Origin: Pseudomonas sp. 10S4
GTDB taxonomy: Bacteria; Pseudomonadota; Gammaproteobacteria; Pseudomonadales; Pseudomonadaceae
DNA length: 64,000 nucleotides
Direction of reading: 5' to 3'
Assembly: GCF_034344865.1 (NCBI RefSeq)
Contig: NZ_CP133774.1
Coordinates: forward strand, 5,146,001 to 5,210,000
Shown one piece after another: positions 54,218-64,000 of this stretch (position 1 is the first letter of the stretch; each line of letters opens with the position of its first letter). The position numbers were made by a program, and so were the translations under genes. The notes under the pieces were generated by a model. The model saw only the letters and a list, made by a program, of their open reading frames with translations, ran no database searches and was not told the origin of the DNA.

Positions 54218-54778
54218 TTAGCGCTTGATCAGGGAAATCTTCGTGCCTTCGATGCTGACCCCGGCCATTAACCCTTGCTGGTCGAAGATGAACGCGTACG
54301 CGTCGTCTTTCAGCGTCGAGCTGGACAGGTTTTTCGAAATCCCTTCATCAACCACAACAACAGTTGGCCCTACACCGATTTCCCAACCTTTGGTCTCACT
54401 TACATATTTCACAGCTTTGTCGGTCATCAGAAAAACCACATAGCCGTACGACTGAGCGCCTGCCTGCAGCCCCCATGATCCGGTGACGGAGTTGTAATAA
54501 CCCGCTACTTTCGAGCCTTTCAATAGTTCACCTTCGCCATAGCTGCCGCCGAACACAAGGCCCGCCTTGATGATGTTGGGGAAGACAAGCACCGCTTTGG
54601 CTTTGTGCGAGATGGTTTCGGCAAAAGGAGTGGCTTTGTAGAGGTTTTGCAACGCTTGCCGAGAGCTGGCATTCAGATCTTCGGCGGTGGCTGCACTTGC
54701 ATTGTTCAGGAGGCTCGCCGATGCCAATGAGGCAGTCGCGAGGAAGAGCGATAGGAAGAACCGCATTGATTGAGTCAT
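54218..54778 (-). CDS. SYLF (YSC84-like) lipid-binding domain secreted protein
   Basis: The 186-residue protein has a signal peptide (MRFFLSLFLATASLASASLL) and a SYLF domain. That domain shows AVLVFPNIIKAGLVFGGSYGEGEL, SVTGSWGLQAGAQSYGYVVFLMTDKAV and the DDAYAFIFDQQGLMAGVS end. The family binds phosphoinositides in eukaryotes; bacterial members are periplasmic or outer-membrane-linked with uncertain function. The start at 54778 has CGGAG 8 bp upstream. Confidence 0.82.
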   Translation of the reverse strand: MTQSMRFFLSLFLATASLASASLLNNASAATAEDLNASSRQALQNLYKATPFAETISHKAKAVLVFPNIIKAGLVFGGSYGEGELLKGSKVAGYYNSVTGSWGLQAGAQSYGYVVFLMTDKAVKYVSETKGWEIGVGPTVVVVDEGISKNLSSSTLKDDAYAFIFDQQGLMAGVSIEGTKISLIKR

Positions 54779-55169
54779 TTCCGTACTCCGATAAGGGAGC
54801 ATTGGATGAGAGCAGTAGACAGCGCCTGCGTCAGGCAGGAACCGAATCTACTGAAAGTTACCCGGCGCACCCTAAAGTGTGTGAATCGCAAGCTTCGCTC
54901 CTGAAGGAAGCAGGCCAAAGGCTGCTGATCAGTCGCGATGCCGTCAATTGTATTGACCACTGTGTAAGGGCCGGGTTCGTCGTCAGAAGTTGCTTTTGGC
55001 CAATAGCAGTGATTCCGGTGTTCAACTACGCATTGGTTTTTGTTGATTTTGTAATGCCTGGAAGGGAGTAGGTCGGAATTTTGCATTGCGATTACGCTGT
55101 GGAGAGCTCAGCGTTGGAATAGGCTGTTTGGTCGGCGGAACGCCGGAGGCACCATGCCCTGCTTGGCGT
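54779..55169. other. Gene-free stretch before the tRNA-Leu remnant
   Basis: About 390 bases. Overlapping short frames on both strands (for example 54697-55071) have no ribosome site or family match and are treated as spurious. Confidence 0.35.
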
Positions 55170-55207
55170 CGTAAGAAAGTGCCGGTTCAGTTCCGTCTTC
55201 GGGCACC
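55170..55207 (+). repeat. Degenerate second copy of the tRNA-Leu 3' end
   Basis: 32 of 38 bases match the 3' end of tRNA-Leu, including GTGCCGGTTC and TTCGGGCACC. The differences would break parts of the T arm, so it is not a working tRNA. Together with the intact gene it brackets about 1.77 kb (53400-55169) holding the two small secreted or membrane protein genes, so it may be an old attachment site or a decayed tandem tRNA gene. Confidence 0.75.
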
Positions 55208-55218
55208 CCTATATATCG

Positions 55219-55255
55219 AAGGCCTGCATGAAGTTTATCATGCAGGCCTTTGTCG
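55219..55255 (+). terminator. Terminator after the tRNA-Leu remnant
   Basis: AAGGCCTGCATGA (55219-55231) pairs with TCATGCAGGCCTT (55238-55250) and is followed by TTGTCGTTTTC. Its place matches the terminator after the intact tRNA-Leu. Confidence 0.8.
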
Positions 55256-55306
55256 TTTTCGTTTCGCTATTTTTGACAGCATGGAGCTTCAGTTTTGATT
55301 TCAGTG

Positions 55307-55666
55307 ATGAAAAAAGCAGTATTTGTATTCGGCGCATTGTTGGGGCTGAGCTACATCCCGATCTCCGTGGCCGAGGTATTTACCGATCGAGAAATCGCCG
55401 TCAAGGTCATCGCGGGGCAGAGGGCTTGTTCCCACGTGTACCCTGCGGGCACCTATTCCTTTCAGAACTTCATGAATAACCCGGAAATGGAGCTGGCGGA
55501 TGAGGTAAAAGCAGAAACACTCACTGCCGAAAAATCGCCGGACTATCAAGAAGAAATACGCTTGGCTCAGGAGGAGATGGAGAGTGACGTGACCGGTAGA
55601 GCGGCACTTTCCCTTCTTTGCTCGTACTACAAAGCGCCCAAAGGATTTAGTTTTTGGCGTGGGTAA
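55307..55666 (+). CDS. Hypothetical secreted protein
   Basis: The 119-residue protein has a signal peptide (MKKAVFVFGALLGLSYIPIS) and two cysteines (ACSHVYP and LLCSYYK) likely to form a disulfide. No family was recognised. The ribosome site is weak, and the alternative start is a TTG at 55295. Confidence 0.5.
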   Translation: MKKAVFVFGALLGLSYIPISVAEVFTDREIAVKVIAGQRACSHVYPAGTYSFQNFMNNPEMELADEVKAETLTAEKSPDYQEEIRLAQEEMESDVTGRAALSLLCSYYKAPKGFSFWRG

Positions 55667-55728
55667 GGTGGACTTTGTGCTGCAGGGTAAATACATCGGG
55701 CCGATCAGATCGGCCCGAGAATGAGGGT

Positions 55729-56013
55729 CTAGACGAATGCCTGGCCGCGAAATCCGCGCGGCAATCTTTGCCGCCCGGTCATGGCGGTCAGCCGCTGAAC
55801 CCACTCCGCGCGCCAATCATTTGCAGTATGAGTAACCTTGGCTTTACGCGCCGCGCGTCGTGCAGCATTGCGCTCGTCTTTGCGCGCGTCCTTGAACGCA
55901 TCGGTGTTGCGGCAGCTTCTGCATTTAACCTGGGTGAGTACGTTACTCGAAACCAGTTTGGTGCCTGTATGACCGCAGGCAAGATGCCCGCCAACTTTGA
56001 AGTGAGTGACCAT
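55729..56013 (-). CDS. Hypothetical small cysteine-containing protein
   Basis: The 94-residue protein has a possible zinc ribbon: Cys and His in LACGHTG, then VKCRSCRNT. A strongly basic Arg/Ala-rich helix follows (DERNAARRAARKAKVTHTAN). GAAGGAG lies 8 bp before the ATG, which supports translation. No family was recognised. Confidence 0.6.
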   Translation of the reverse strand: MVTHFKVGGHLACGHTGTKLVSSNVLTQVKCRSCRNTDAFKDARKDERNAARRAARKAKVTHTANDWRAEWVQRLTAMTGRQRLPRGFRGQAFV

Positions 56014-56087
56014 TGGAACGTCTCCTTCGTGACGTGTGTTCGTTTGACCTCCCGCCGCCGGCGGCGTTCGTTAATGAAATTCAGGGC

Positions 56088-56108
56088 AAAAAAAGCCCGC
56101 ATGCGGGC
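56088..56108 (-). terminator. Minus-strand terminator
   Basis: On the minus strand GCCCGCATGCGGGC is followed by seven T. It lies downstream of the 76-residue protein gene, in tandem with the terminator at 56184. Confidence 0.75.
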
Positions 56109-56183
56109 GGGCCAAGGGATTCTTCAAAGGAGTAGGGCCACAGTAGGGCGTGCGTTGTGAACGCTGTGTGAAAGGAATGTCGC

Positions 56184-56210
56184 AAAAAAAGCCCAGCACC
56201 AGGCCGGGTT
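56184..56210 (-). terminator. Minus-strand terminator of the 76-residue protein gene
   Basis: On the minus strand AACCCGGC and GCTGGGCTT pair imperfectly and are followed by seven T. It lies about 110 bp past the stop. Confidence 0.7.
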
Positions 56211-56317
56211 GCGTTGTGGCAGGAGGCTATCAGGCAGGCAGGGTCTCGGTGACAAGATTGTCGCCGTTCATGCTTCCTGAATCAGGCCTGTCCTTGAGTC
56301 GGGGTGTCCGGTTTGAA

Positions 56318-56548
56318 CTATCTGAACCGTGGCAGCGGCGGTTCGACAGGGCGCAGCGAAGACAGCGTGCTGCGAATCAGCGGTGCGTCTTTCTCGATGT
56401 CGTTCAGTCGGTCACGAATTTTCAGGGCCGTAGGGTGCCCGCCTTGATGATCGACCCAGTCGGCAATTTCCTTGCAGGCGGCCGCGAGGCGAGCCTGACG
56501 AGAGTCAAGCAGGGTGAGCAGGGTGGTGATGGACTCTTTTTCGGACAT
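56318..56548 (-). CDS. Hypothetical 76-residue protein
   Basis: This is a mostly helical, soluble small protein (SITTLLTLLDSRQARLAAAC, IRDRLNDIEKDAPLIRSTL). GGAGG lies 8 bp before the ATG, which supports a real gene. No family was recognised. Confidence 0.6.
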   Translation of the reverse strand: MSEKESITTLLTLLDSRQARLAAACKEIADWVDHQGGHPTALKIRDRLNDIEKDAPLIRSTLSSLRPVEPPLPRFR

Positions 56549-56587
56549 GGCAAACACCTCCTTCGAAGGAATCTGACAAGTGGCAGC

Positions 56588-56609
56588 AAAAAGCCCGCGG
56601 GTGCGAGCT
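56588..56609 (-). terminator. Minus-strand terminator of the 73-residue protein gene
   Basis: On the minus strand AGCTCGC pairs with GCGGGCT (one G-U pair) around ACCC and is followed by TTTTTG. Confidence 0.65.
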
Positions 56610-56678
56610 CTCTGCTGATGGGGTCGCTGGTCCTTCAGCTGATTTCAGTATAGACCCGGTAAAAAATTATGAACTTTT

Positions 56679-56900
56679 TCAGCTTTGCCGAGCTGTCACT
56701 TGTGAGCGGGCATTGAGCTGGCGGCATTCACGTCTGGCATCTTCTTCAACATCGAAACCGTCACCGATGAAGCCGCGGGTGCGGGTGTCAGCGATGCGGT
56801 ACCAGACGGCGGCATCGGGTGGTGCGTGGCTGACTTCTCCGGCTCGGCGGCCATGGATGATGATTTTGTTGCAACGCTTCACAACGAAAATGTCTTCCAT
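56679..56900 (-). CDS. Hypothetical 73-residue protein
   Basis: The 73-residue protein (DIFVVKRCNKIIIHGRRAG, VWYRIADTRTRGFIGDGFD) looks like a compact beta-rich domain with an acidic-to-basic helical tail. The ribosome site is weak. A terminator lies downstream. No family was recognised. Confidence 0.55.
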   Translation of the reverse strand: MEDIFVVKRCNKIIIHGRRAGEVSHAPPDAAVWYRIADTRTRGFIGDGFDVEEDARRECRQLNARSQVTARQS

Positions 56901-56972
56901 GGCACCACCGCCGCTAATTCGTGTTCAGATCAACTATAGAAGCCCTTTGCAATCGTGCAAAAAATAGTCAGG

Positions 56973-58622
56973 TCAGTTCGTCGGCTGGCTGCCTGATGGA
57001 TCGGCGACAGGTTGTAACTGCCAACCCTCTGGGTGCCAATACAAAGTGTAAGTCGGTGCCAGCGCCGTGAGAAAGGCCTGATCGTGGGAAACCGCGATGA
57101 TCGCGCCGGGAAAACTCCGTAAGGACTGTTCGAATGCCTCTATGGATTCAAGATCGAGATGATTGGTCGGCTCGTCGAGCAATAACAATTGCGCCGGTAT
57201 TTTGCGCCAGAGCGCGATGGCGATGGCCGCTTTGAGCCGTTCGCCGCCACTGAGCGAGCCGCTCGGCCGGGTGACGCGGCGTGCATCCAGTTGCAACTGA
57301 GCCAGGTGACTGCGCAATGTACCCTCGGTCAACGGTGTGTCGAGCAGGCCCAGTTGCTCGACGATGGAGCGTTGATCGTCTACTAAGGCCAGTTGCTGAT
57401 CAAGAAAAGCACTGGGGAGATGGGTGATGCATTGCCCGCTGCGGGGCGGATAGTCGCCGGCCAGCATGCGCAACAAGCTGGATTTGCCGCAGCCATTTGG
57501 GCCGCTGACGGCAATGCGCACAGGGCCTGCAAGTGACAATGTCAGGCGGGACGCAGACCAGGGCGGCTGTGCATCCACCAGCGTTATTACCTGTCGAGTT
57601 GTCGGTACCACGGTGCCCGGCAGACTCACCACCACGCATTCTTCTGGCAGCACCTTGGCATTGGCTTCCCGCACCTGTGCGTCGAGCCCGTTTTTACGGG
57701 CTTTATGCGCTTGACGCACCGGCCCCATGGCGTCCCTTGCCGAGCCTTTCATCTTGGCCCGCTCAAAGCCTGAGACATTGGCGATGTCAGCTTTTTTAAG
57801 TGTTCCAGCCGCGTGTCGCTGGATCGTGTCGTGCTCGCGTTGCAATCGGCTACGTTCGCGAATGCGTTCGGTTCTGGCCTGGTCGAGGACCATTCGAGCG
57901 GCGCTCTGGTCGATCTCCCGTTGTGCCCGAAACGCCGGGTAGTTACCGCCAAAGACCTTCGCGCCGTGCGGGGTCAGCTCGACGATTCGTTGCATGCGGT
58001 TCAACAGCTGCCGATCATGGCTGATCACGATCAATCCGCCGCACCACTGTTCAAGCGTATGCATGAGCCAGCGGCGTCCGTCAGCGTCCAGATGGTTGGT
58101 GGGCTCATCCAGCACCAGCATCTGCGCGTCGCTGAGAAGAGCGCCGATCAAGGCGACACGTGCTTGCTGTCCTCCGCTCAGGGTTTGTGCCAGATGTTCG
58201 GGACCGATTTCGTCCAGGCCCGCCTCATCCAATAGCAGGCGCAAGCGTTCGGGCAGGTCCCAGCGGTCTGCCAGGGTGTCGAAATCTTCGCTGGTGGCAT
58301 CGCCGAGATTCAGTCGGGCAAGAGCCTGGAACGCTGGTGCGCAACCGGTGGCGCTGGCGACGGTTTGCCCTTCGATGATCGGAAACGTTTGTGGCACATA
58401 CGCAATGTGGCCCTGACAAGTCAGGCTTCCGGATGAAGGGGCGAGTTGCCCGGCAATCAACCGCGCAAGGACGCTCTTGCCAATGCCATTACGGCCGACG
58501 ATCGCGGTGGGAACGCGGTCGAAACTCAGGCTCAGTGAATCGAAAACAGTTTCGCCGTTGGCGAACTGAAAACCCAATTGGTTCAGGGAAACGAGTGCAG
58601 GCAGACGCGTGACGTGAGTCAT
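56973..58622 (-). CDS. ABC-F family ATPase (Uup/EttA-like)
   Basis: The 549-residue soluble ABC protein has two ATPase domains and no membrane part. The first domain has GRNGIGKSVLARL, LSGGQQARVAL and MLVLDEPTNHLD. The second has GPNGCGKSSLLRM, LSGGERLKAAI and LLLDEPTNHLD. A charged linker joins them. ABC-F proteins act on ribosomes, for example in translation control or antibiotic protection, and this one cannot be placed in a subgroup. The ATG at 58622 has GGAGG 6 bp upstream. Confidence 0.9.
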   Translation of the reverse strand: MTHVTRLPALVSLNQLGFQFANGETVFDSLSLSFDRVPTAIVGRNGIGKSVLARLIAGQLAPSSGSLTCQGHIAYVPQTFPIIEGQTVASATGCAPAFQALARLNLGDATSEDFDTLADRWDLPERLRLLLDEAGLDEIGPEHLAQTLSGGQQARVALIGALLSDAQMLVLDEPTNHLDADGRRWLMHTLEQWCGGLIVISHDRQLLNRMQRIVELTPHGAKVFGGNYPAFRAQREIDQSAARMVLDQARTERIRERSRLQREHDTIQRHAAGTLKKADIANVSGFERAKMKGSARDAMGPVRQAHKARKNGLDAQVREANAKVLPEECVVVSLPGTVVPTTRQVITLVDAQPPWSASRLTLSLAGPVRIAVSGPNGCGKSSLLRMLAGDYPPRSGQCITHLPSAFLDQQLALVDDQRSIVEQLGLLDTPLTEGTLRSHLAQLQLDARRVTRPSGSLSGGERLKAAIAIALWRKIPAQLLLLDEPTNHLDLESIEAFEQSLRSFPGAIIAVSHDQAFLTALAPTYTLYWHPEGWQLQPVADPSGSQPTN

Positions 58623-58777
58623 CGGCACCTCCAGAAAATGTCGAAAAACCAACAAGCGCCGTTGGCAGCTTGTCGCGAGAACATTTTGGAAGGCTTAGTT
58701 GTTCACGTTTGCGGTCGTCCTGAGAGATGAGCAGGCCGCAAGCCTAGTCGAGGAATCCAACTCGATCAAGGTCCCGC

Positions 58778-58860
58778 GTAGGAGCTGCCGAAGGCTGCGA
58801 TCTTTTGACCCTGTTTTTAAAAGTCAAAGTCAAAAGATCGCAGCCTTCGGCAGCTCCTAC
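58778..58860. repeat. Perfect 32-bp inverted repeat (second REPIN class)
   Basis: The arms GTAGGAGCTGCCGAAGGCTG and onwards (58778-58809) and their exact inverse (58829-58860) flank a 19-base loop. This is a different repeat family from the 90-bp elements. It lies directly after the stop of the topoisomerase gene. Confidence 0.93.
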
Positions 58861-58874
58861 GGGAAATGTGGCGT

Positions 58875-59906
58875 CTAAGGCGCGGCGCTGAGCATTTTCT
58901 CCAGGTACATCGCCAGTCCGACTTCTTCGGCCCGGAGCCCTTTTCGTACCCGCGGCCGAGGCAATTGGGCCAATGCGCCGAGCAGAAATCCATCCACCAC
59001 CGCCGGGTGGATGTAGCATTTGCGGCACACCGCCGGAGTGTTGCCCAGCTGCTTGGCGACATTTTTGACCATCTCAACCACATGCCGCTTGGCGTCGGAT
59101 TCCGGCTCCCATTGCAGTTCTCGCAATAGCGCCAACGCCAGAGCGCTGCCGGCCCAGGTGCGGTAGTCCTTGGCAGTGAAGTCGGCACCGGTGAGGGTTT
59201 GCAGGTAGGCGTTGACGTCGGAGGAGCTCACGGTGTGGCGCTCGCCGTTTTCGTCCAGGTACTGAAACAGGTTTTGCCCGGGGATTTCCAGGCAGTGCTT
59301 GACGATCCGCGCCAGGCGTCGGTCTTTCACGGTGATCTGATGTTCGACGCCGCTTTTGCCACGGAACTGGAACTTGATTGCACTGCCATTGACCTCGACA
59401 TGCCGACTGCGCAGGGTGGTCAGGCCATAGGAGCGGTTGTCCCTGGCATATTGGGTGTTGCCGACGCGGATCAGCGTCGCATCGAGCAGCGTGATGACCG
59501 TGGCCATGACCTTGTCGCGGCTGAAGCCAGGCGCTGCCAGCAGGGCTTCCAGCTGTTTGCGCAGTTTCGGCAGGGCCAGGCCGAAATCCCTTAGGCGCGA
59601 GTACTTGTCGGCATCACGCACCTCGCGCCAGCGCACGTGATAACGGTATTGCTTGCGACCCCGGGCATCGCGGCCGGTGGCTTGCAGATGGCCGCGCGGG
59701 TCGGCGCTGATCCACACGTCGGTGTAGGCCGGCGGCACTGCCAGGGCGTTGATGCGTTTGATTTCGACAGGGTCGCTGATGCGTTGACCCGCCGGATCGA
59801 AGTAACAGAATTTGCCGCGCAGTTTTTTGCGGGTGATGCCGGGCTGAGTGTCATCGACGTAATGCAGGTCGGGCGGCAGCACATCGGTCAGCGCGGTATC
59901 GGGCAT
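58875..59906 (-). CDS. DNA topoisomerase IB (poxvirus-like)
   Basis: This 343-residue enzyme relaxes supercoiled DNA. Motifs are VPPAYTDVWISADPRGHLQATGRDARGRKQY (N-terminal domain, first Arg region), LRSRHVEVNGSAIKFQFRGKSG and the catalytic Tyr region RKCYIHPAVVDGF. The ATG at 59906 has CAGGA 8-9 bp upstream; 59948 is an alternative. It lies between modC and the ABC-F gene with no sign of a common operon. Confidence 0.92.
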   Translation of the reverse strand: MPDTALTDVLPPDLHYVDDTQPGITRKKLRGKFCYFDPAGQRISDPVEIKRINALAVPPAYTDVWISADPRGHLQATGRDARGRKQYRYHVRWREVRDADKYSRLRDFGLALPKLRKQLEALLAAPGFSRDKVMATVITLLDATLIRVGNTQYARDNRSYGLTTLRSRHVEVNGSAIKFQFRGKSGVEHQITVKDRRLARIVKHCLEIPGQNLFQYLDENGERHTVSSSDVNAYLQTLTGADFTAKDYRTWAGSALALALLRELQWEPESDAKRHVVEMVKNVAKQLGNTPAVCRKCYIHPAVVDGFLLGALAQLPRPRVRKGLRAEEVGLAMYLEKMLSAAP

Positions 59907-59981
59907 GGCGGTGGTCCTGGGCAGCAATTCGAGGGCTTGTACAGCCATTGACCGCGCGCTGTCGCCGTGGTGCCAACGAAT

Positions 59982-61061
59982 TCAGGCCAGTACGGCCACC
60001 GCTTTGATCTGGGCCCAAAGTTGTTGGCCGGGATGGATGCCCAGTTGATCGCGGGAGTAGCGGGTGATTCGCGCCAACAGCGGTGTGCCGCCAGCCTCAA
60101 GGCGAATCAGCACGTGGGCCGCGTTGTCGGCGCCCAGTTCACTGACCACTGTGACCGGCAAGCGATTGAGGATACTGCTGTGTTCGACGCTGTGCAGGCT
60201 CAAGCTGACATCCCGCGCCTGCACTTTGCAGCGCAAGGCTTGCCCTTCGGTCATTGGCGAATGGGCGACCCGAATGCTCAGGGCGGTGTTCGGCAGTTGC
60301 AAGGTCAGCAGTTGATAGTCGGCATCGTAGGCACTGACGTGGCCCTCGATCACTACGCCGGCGTCGTCACCCATTGCCAGCGGCAGGTCGAGGCGGGCCA
60401 GGGTTTCGCCGATCGGGCCGCTGGCCAGGGCCTTGCCTTCACTGAGCAGGACAATGTGGTCAGCCAATCGCGCGACTTCATCCTGGGAATGGCTGACGTA
60501 GAGCACCGGAATATCCAGTTCATCGTGTAGCCGTTGCAGATACGGCAGGATTTCGTTTTTGCGTTGGCTATCCAGCGCCGCCAGCGGCTCATCCATCAGC
60601 AACAGTTTCGGGCTGGTGAGCAGGGCGCGAGCGATGCCGATGCGCTGGCGTTCGCCACCGGACAGGTGCTGCGGATGACGGTCCAGCAGATGGCTGATGC
60701 CCAGCAGTTCGGTGGCGTGCGCCATATCGACCCGGCGTTGCTGTTTGGGGATGCGTTTGAGGCCGAATTCCAGGTTGGCCAGCACCGACAGGTGCGGGAA
60801 CAGGCTCGCCTCCTGGAAGACGTAACCGATTGCACGTTTGTGCGGCGGGACGAAAATCTTCTTGCTGCTGTCTTGCCAGACTTCATCGTTGACCTGGATG
60901 AAACCTTCTTCGGCTTGCTCCAGGCCAGCGATGCAGCGCAAGCAGGTGGTTTTGCCCGAGCCGGAGTGGCCAAACAGTGCCGTGACGCCACGGCCAGGCA
61001 GTTGTAGATCCACATCCAGGGCGAACCCCGAATAGTGCAGTTTCAGGCGCGTTTGAATCAT
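59982..61061 (-). CDS. modC: Molybdate ABC transporter ATPase ModC
   Basis: This 359-residue ATPase has Walker [13 protein letters not shown], signature [16 protein letters not shown] and [14 protein letters not shown]-terminal molybdate-binding TOBE-type domain ([30 protein letters not shown]) is present. It completes the ModABC molybdate importer and begins 3 bp after the modB stop. Confidence 0.95.
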   Translation of the reverse strand: MIQTRLKLHYSGFALDVDLQLPGRGVTALFGHSGSGKTTCLRCIAGLEQAEEGFIQVNDEVWQDSSKKIFVPPHKRAIGYVFQEASLFPHLSVLANLEFGLKRIPKQQRRVDMAHATELLGISHLLDRHPQHLSGGERQRIGIARALLTSPKLLLMDEPLAALDSQRKNEILPYLQRLHDELDIPVLYVSHSQDEVARLADHIVLLSEGKALASGPIGETLARLDLPLAMGDDAGVVIEGHVSAYDADYQLLTLQLPNTALSIRVAHSPMTEGQALRCKVQARDVSLSLHSVEHSSILNRLPVTVVSELGADNAAHVLIRLEAGGTPLLARITRYSRDQLGIHPGQQLWAQIKAVAVLA

Positions 61062-61064
61062 CGA

Positions 61065-61745
61065 TCAGCTCCAGCCAGCTTTGGTTTTACGGCTGGAGTA
61101 GAGCGCCAGCAATACCAGGAAGGAGAACACCAGCATCGCCCCGGCCAGCCAATGGGCCTGTGCGTATTCCATGGCCTCGACATGATCGTAGATCTGCACC
61201 GACACCACACGAGTCTTGTCCGGAATATTGCCGCCGATCATCAGCACCACGCCGAACTCGCCGACCGTATGGGCGAAGCCGAGAATGGCGGCGGTGATGA
61301 AACCGGGGCGGGCCAGCGGCAGGATCACGCTGAAAAACGTGTCCCAAGGATTGGCGCGCAAGGTTGCGGCCACTTCCAGTGGGCGAGTACCGATGGCGGA
61401 AAAAGCGTTTTGCAGCGGTTGCACCACAAACGGCATCGAATACAACACCGAGCCGATCACCAACCCTGCAAAACTGAATGTGAGGGTGCCCAGCCCCAGT
61501 GACTGGGTGAACTGACCGACGAAGCCGTGAGGCCCGAGCGCCAGTAACAGATAAAAGCCAATCACCGTGGGCGGTAGGACCAGGGGCAGGGCGACGATCG
61601 CCCCGACCGGGCCGCGTAACCAGGAACGGGTGCGCGACAGCCATAACGCAATTGGAGTGCCGATAACCAAGAGGATGACGGTCGTCAGGGACGCCAGTTT
61701 CAGGGTCAGCCAGATGGCGGAAAAATCGGCACTCGATAGCGTCAT
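61065..61745 (-). CDS. modB: Molybdate ABC transporter permease ModB
   Basis: The 226-residue inner-membrane permease has about five helices. Markers are the EAA-loop [22 protein letters not shown] and the ModB end [20 protein letters not shown]. The ATG follows directly on the modA stop (TAAATG), so translation is probably coupled. Confidence 0.95.
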   Translation of the reverse strand: MTLSSADFSAIWLTLKLASLTTVILLVIGTPIALWLSRTRSWLRGPVGAIVALPLVLPPTVIGFYLLLALGPHGFVGQFTQSLGLGTLTFSFAGLVIGSVLYSMPFVVQPLQNAFSAIGTRPLEVAATLRANPWDTFFSVILPLARPGFITAAILGFAHTVGEFGVVLMIGGNIPDKTRVVSVQIYDHVEAMEYAQAHWLAGAMLVFSFLVLLALYSSRKTKAGWS

Positions 61746-63859
<2,114 letters not shown>

Positions 63860-63940
63860 TTGAAAGCTTCTCCGACGTCAAAACAGGGCAGGGACGGTAG
63901 TGCCGGTTTTGTATCAGCAATGATGGCTGCCAGGCCAGTT

Positions 63941-63975
63941 GGTTTTTCTGAATGGTCGGCGTCGGTTTTTCTGAA
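63941..63975. repeat. Short direct repeat GGTTTTTCTGAA
   Basis: Two copies (63941-63952 and 63964-63975) lie 23 bp apart, upstream of the nitronate monooxygenase gene. They could be a regulator site or chance. Confidence 0.35.
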
Positions 63976-64000
63976 AGGCCTGAGTCGCAGCTTATGCCTT

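Noticed and set aside
54697..55071. A 124-residue plus-strand ORF upstream of the SYLF gene
   Set aside because: It overlaps the start of the SYLF gene, has no ribosome site and no recognisable fold.

Overview
This window reads as the chromosome of a Pseudomonas species, most likely from the P. fluorescens complex. The pointers are the acetylated-cellulose (wss) operon, 90-bp inverted pairs of the typical Pseudomonas repeat GTGGGAGCGGGCTTGCTCGC, high GC with strong third-position GC, and many ATGA stop/start overlaps. No plasmid, phage or insertion-sequence gene and no CRISPR array was seen.

Layout. (1) 1-5.6 kb is the edge of an exopolysaccharide locus: a YjbH outer-membrane protein, a VanZ-like protein, a Tat-exported beta-helix protein (frameshifted) and a WcaJ-type initiating sugar transferase. 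(2) 6.0-8.3 kb is an AT-richer cassette of two atypical winged-helix response regulators around a degenerate EAL protein, facing a 757-bp gene-free stretch that holds a long dyad. (3) 9.0-23.7 kb is a wss operon on the minus strand: BcsR-like ORF, WssA (BcsQ-like), BcsA, BcsB, BcsZ, BcsC and the acetylation genes WssF, WssG, WssH and WssI. BcsA keeps its PilZ motifs, so c-di-GMP control of cellulose synthesis is expected. (4) 24.2-30.4 kb holds single genes: a PheC-like periplasmic protein, an NAD-epimerase with a divergent LysR, a cupin, a GNAT enzyme and an aldehyde dehydrogenase. (5) 30.9-49.0 kb is a catabolic region. It holds a HAD dehalogenase, a DAO-type oxidase, a Dpp-type ABC importer, a small 2Fe-2S protein with two FAD enzymes (HcnABC/opine-oxidase-like layout), an ArgE-like M20 hydrolase, GabD, a tartrate dehydrogenase-like enzyme, GhrA, GabT, a HAD protein and an Lrp regulator. 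Together these suggest uptake and oxidation of an opine-like or N-substituted amino acid to central metabolites. (6) 49.4-52.8 kb encodes a DUF4198 protein, a DUF1624-type membrane acyltransferase and an OprD-family porin. (7) 53.0-56.9 kb has tRNA-Cys, tRNA-Leu, a degenerate second copy of the tRNA-Leu 3' end, and small genes. (8) 57-63.9 kb has an ABC-F protein, DNA topoisomerase IB, modABC with a ModE-type operator, and nitronate monooxygenase.

The most important caution is that at least eight genes carry small frame-breaking indels, many of them in G or C runs. In each case a definite one- or two-base correction restores a protein of normal length. One gene (yjbH) even has a compensated pair. 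This pattern looks more like sequence or assembly error than like pseudogenes, but a real loss of cellulose function cannot be excluded from the sequence alone.
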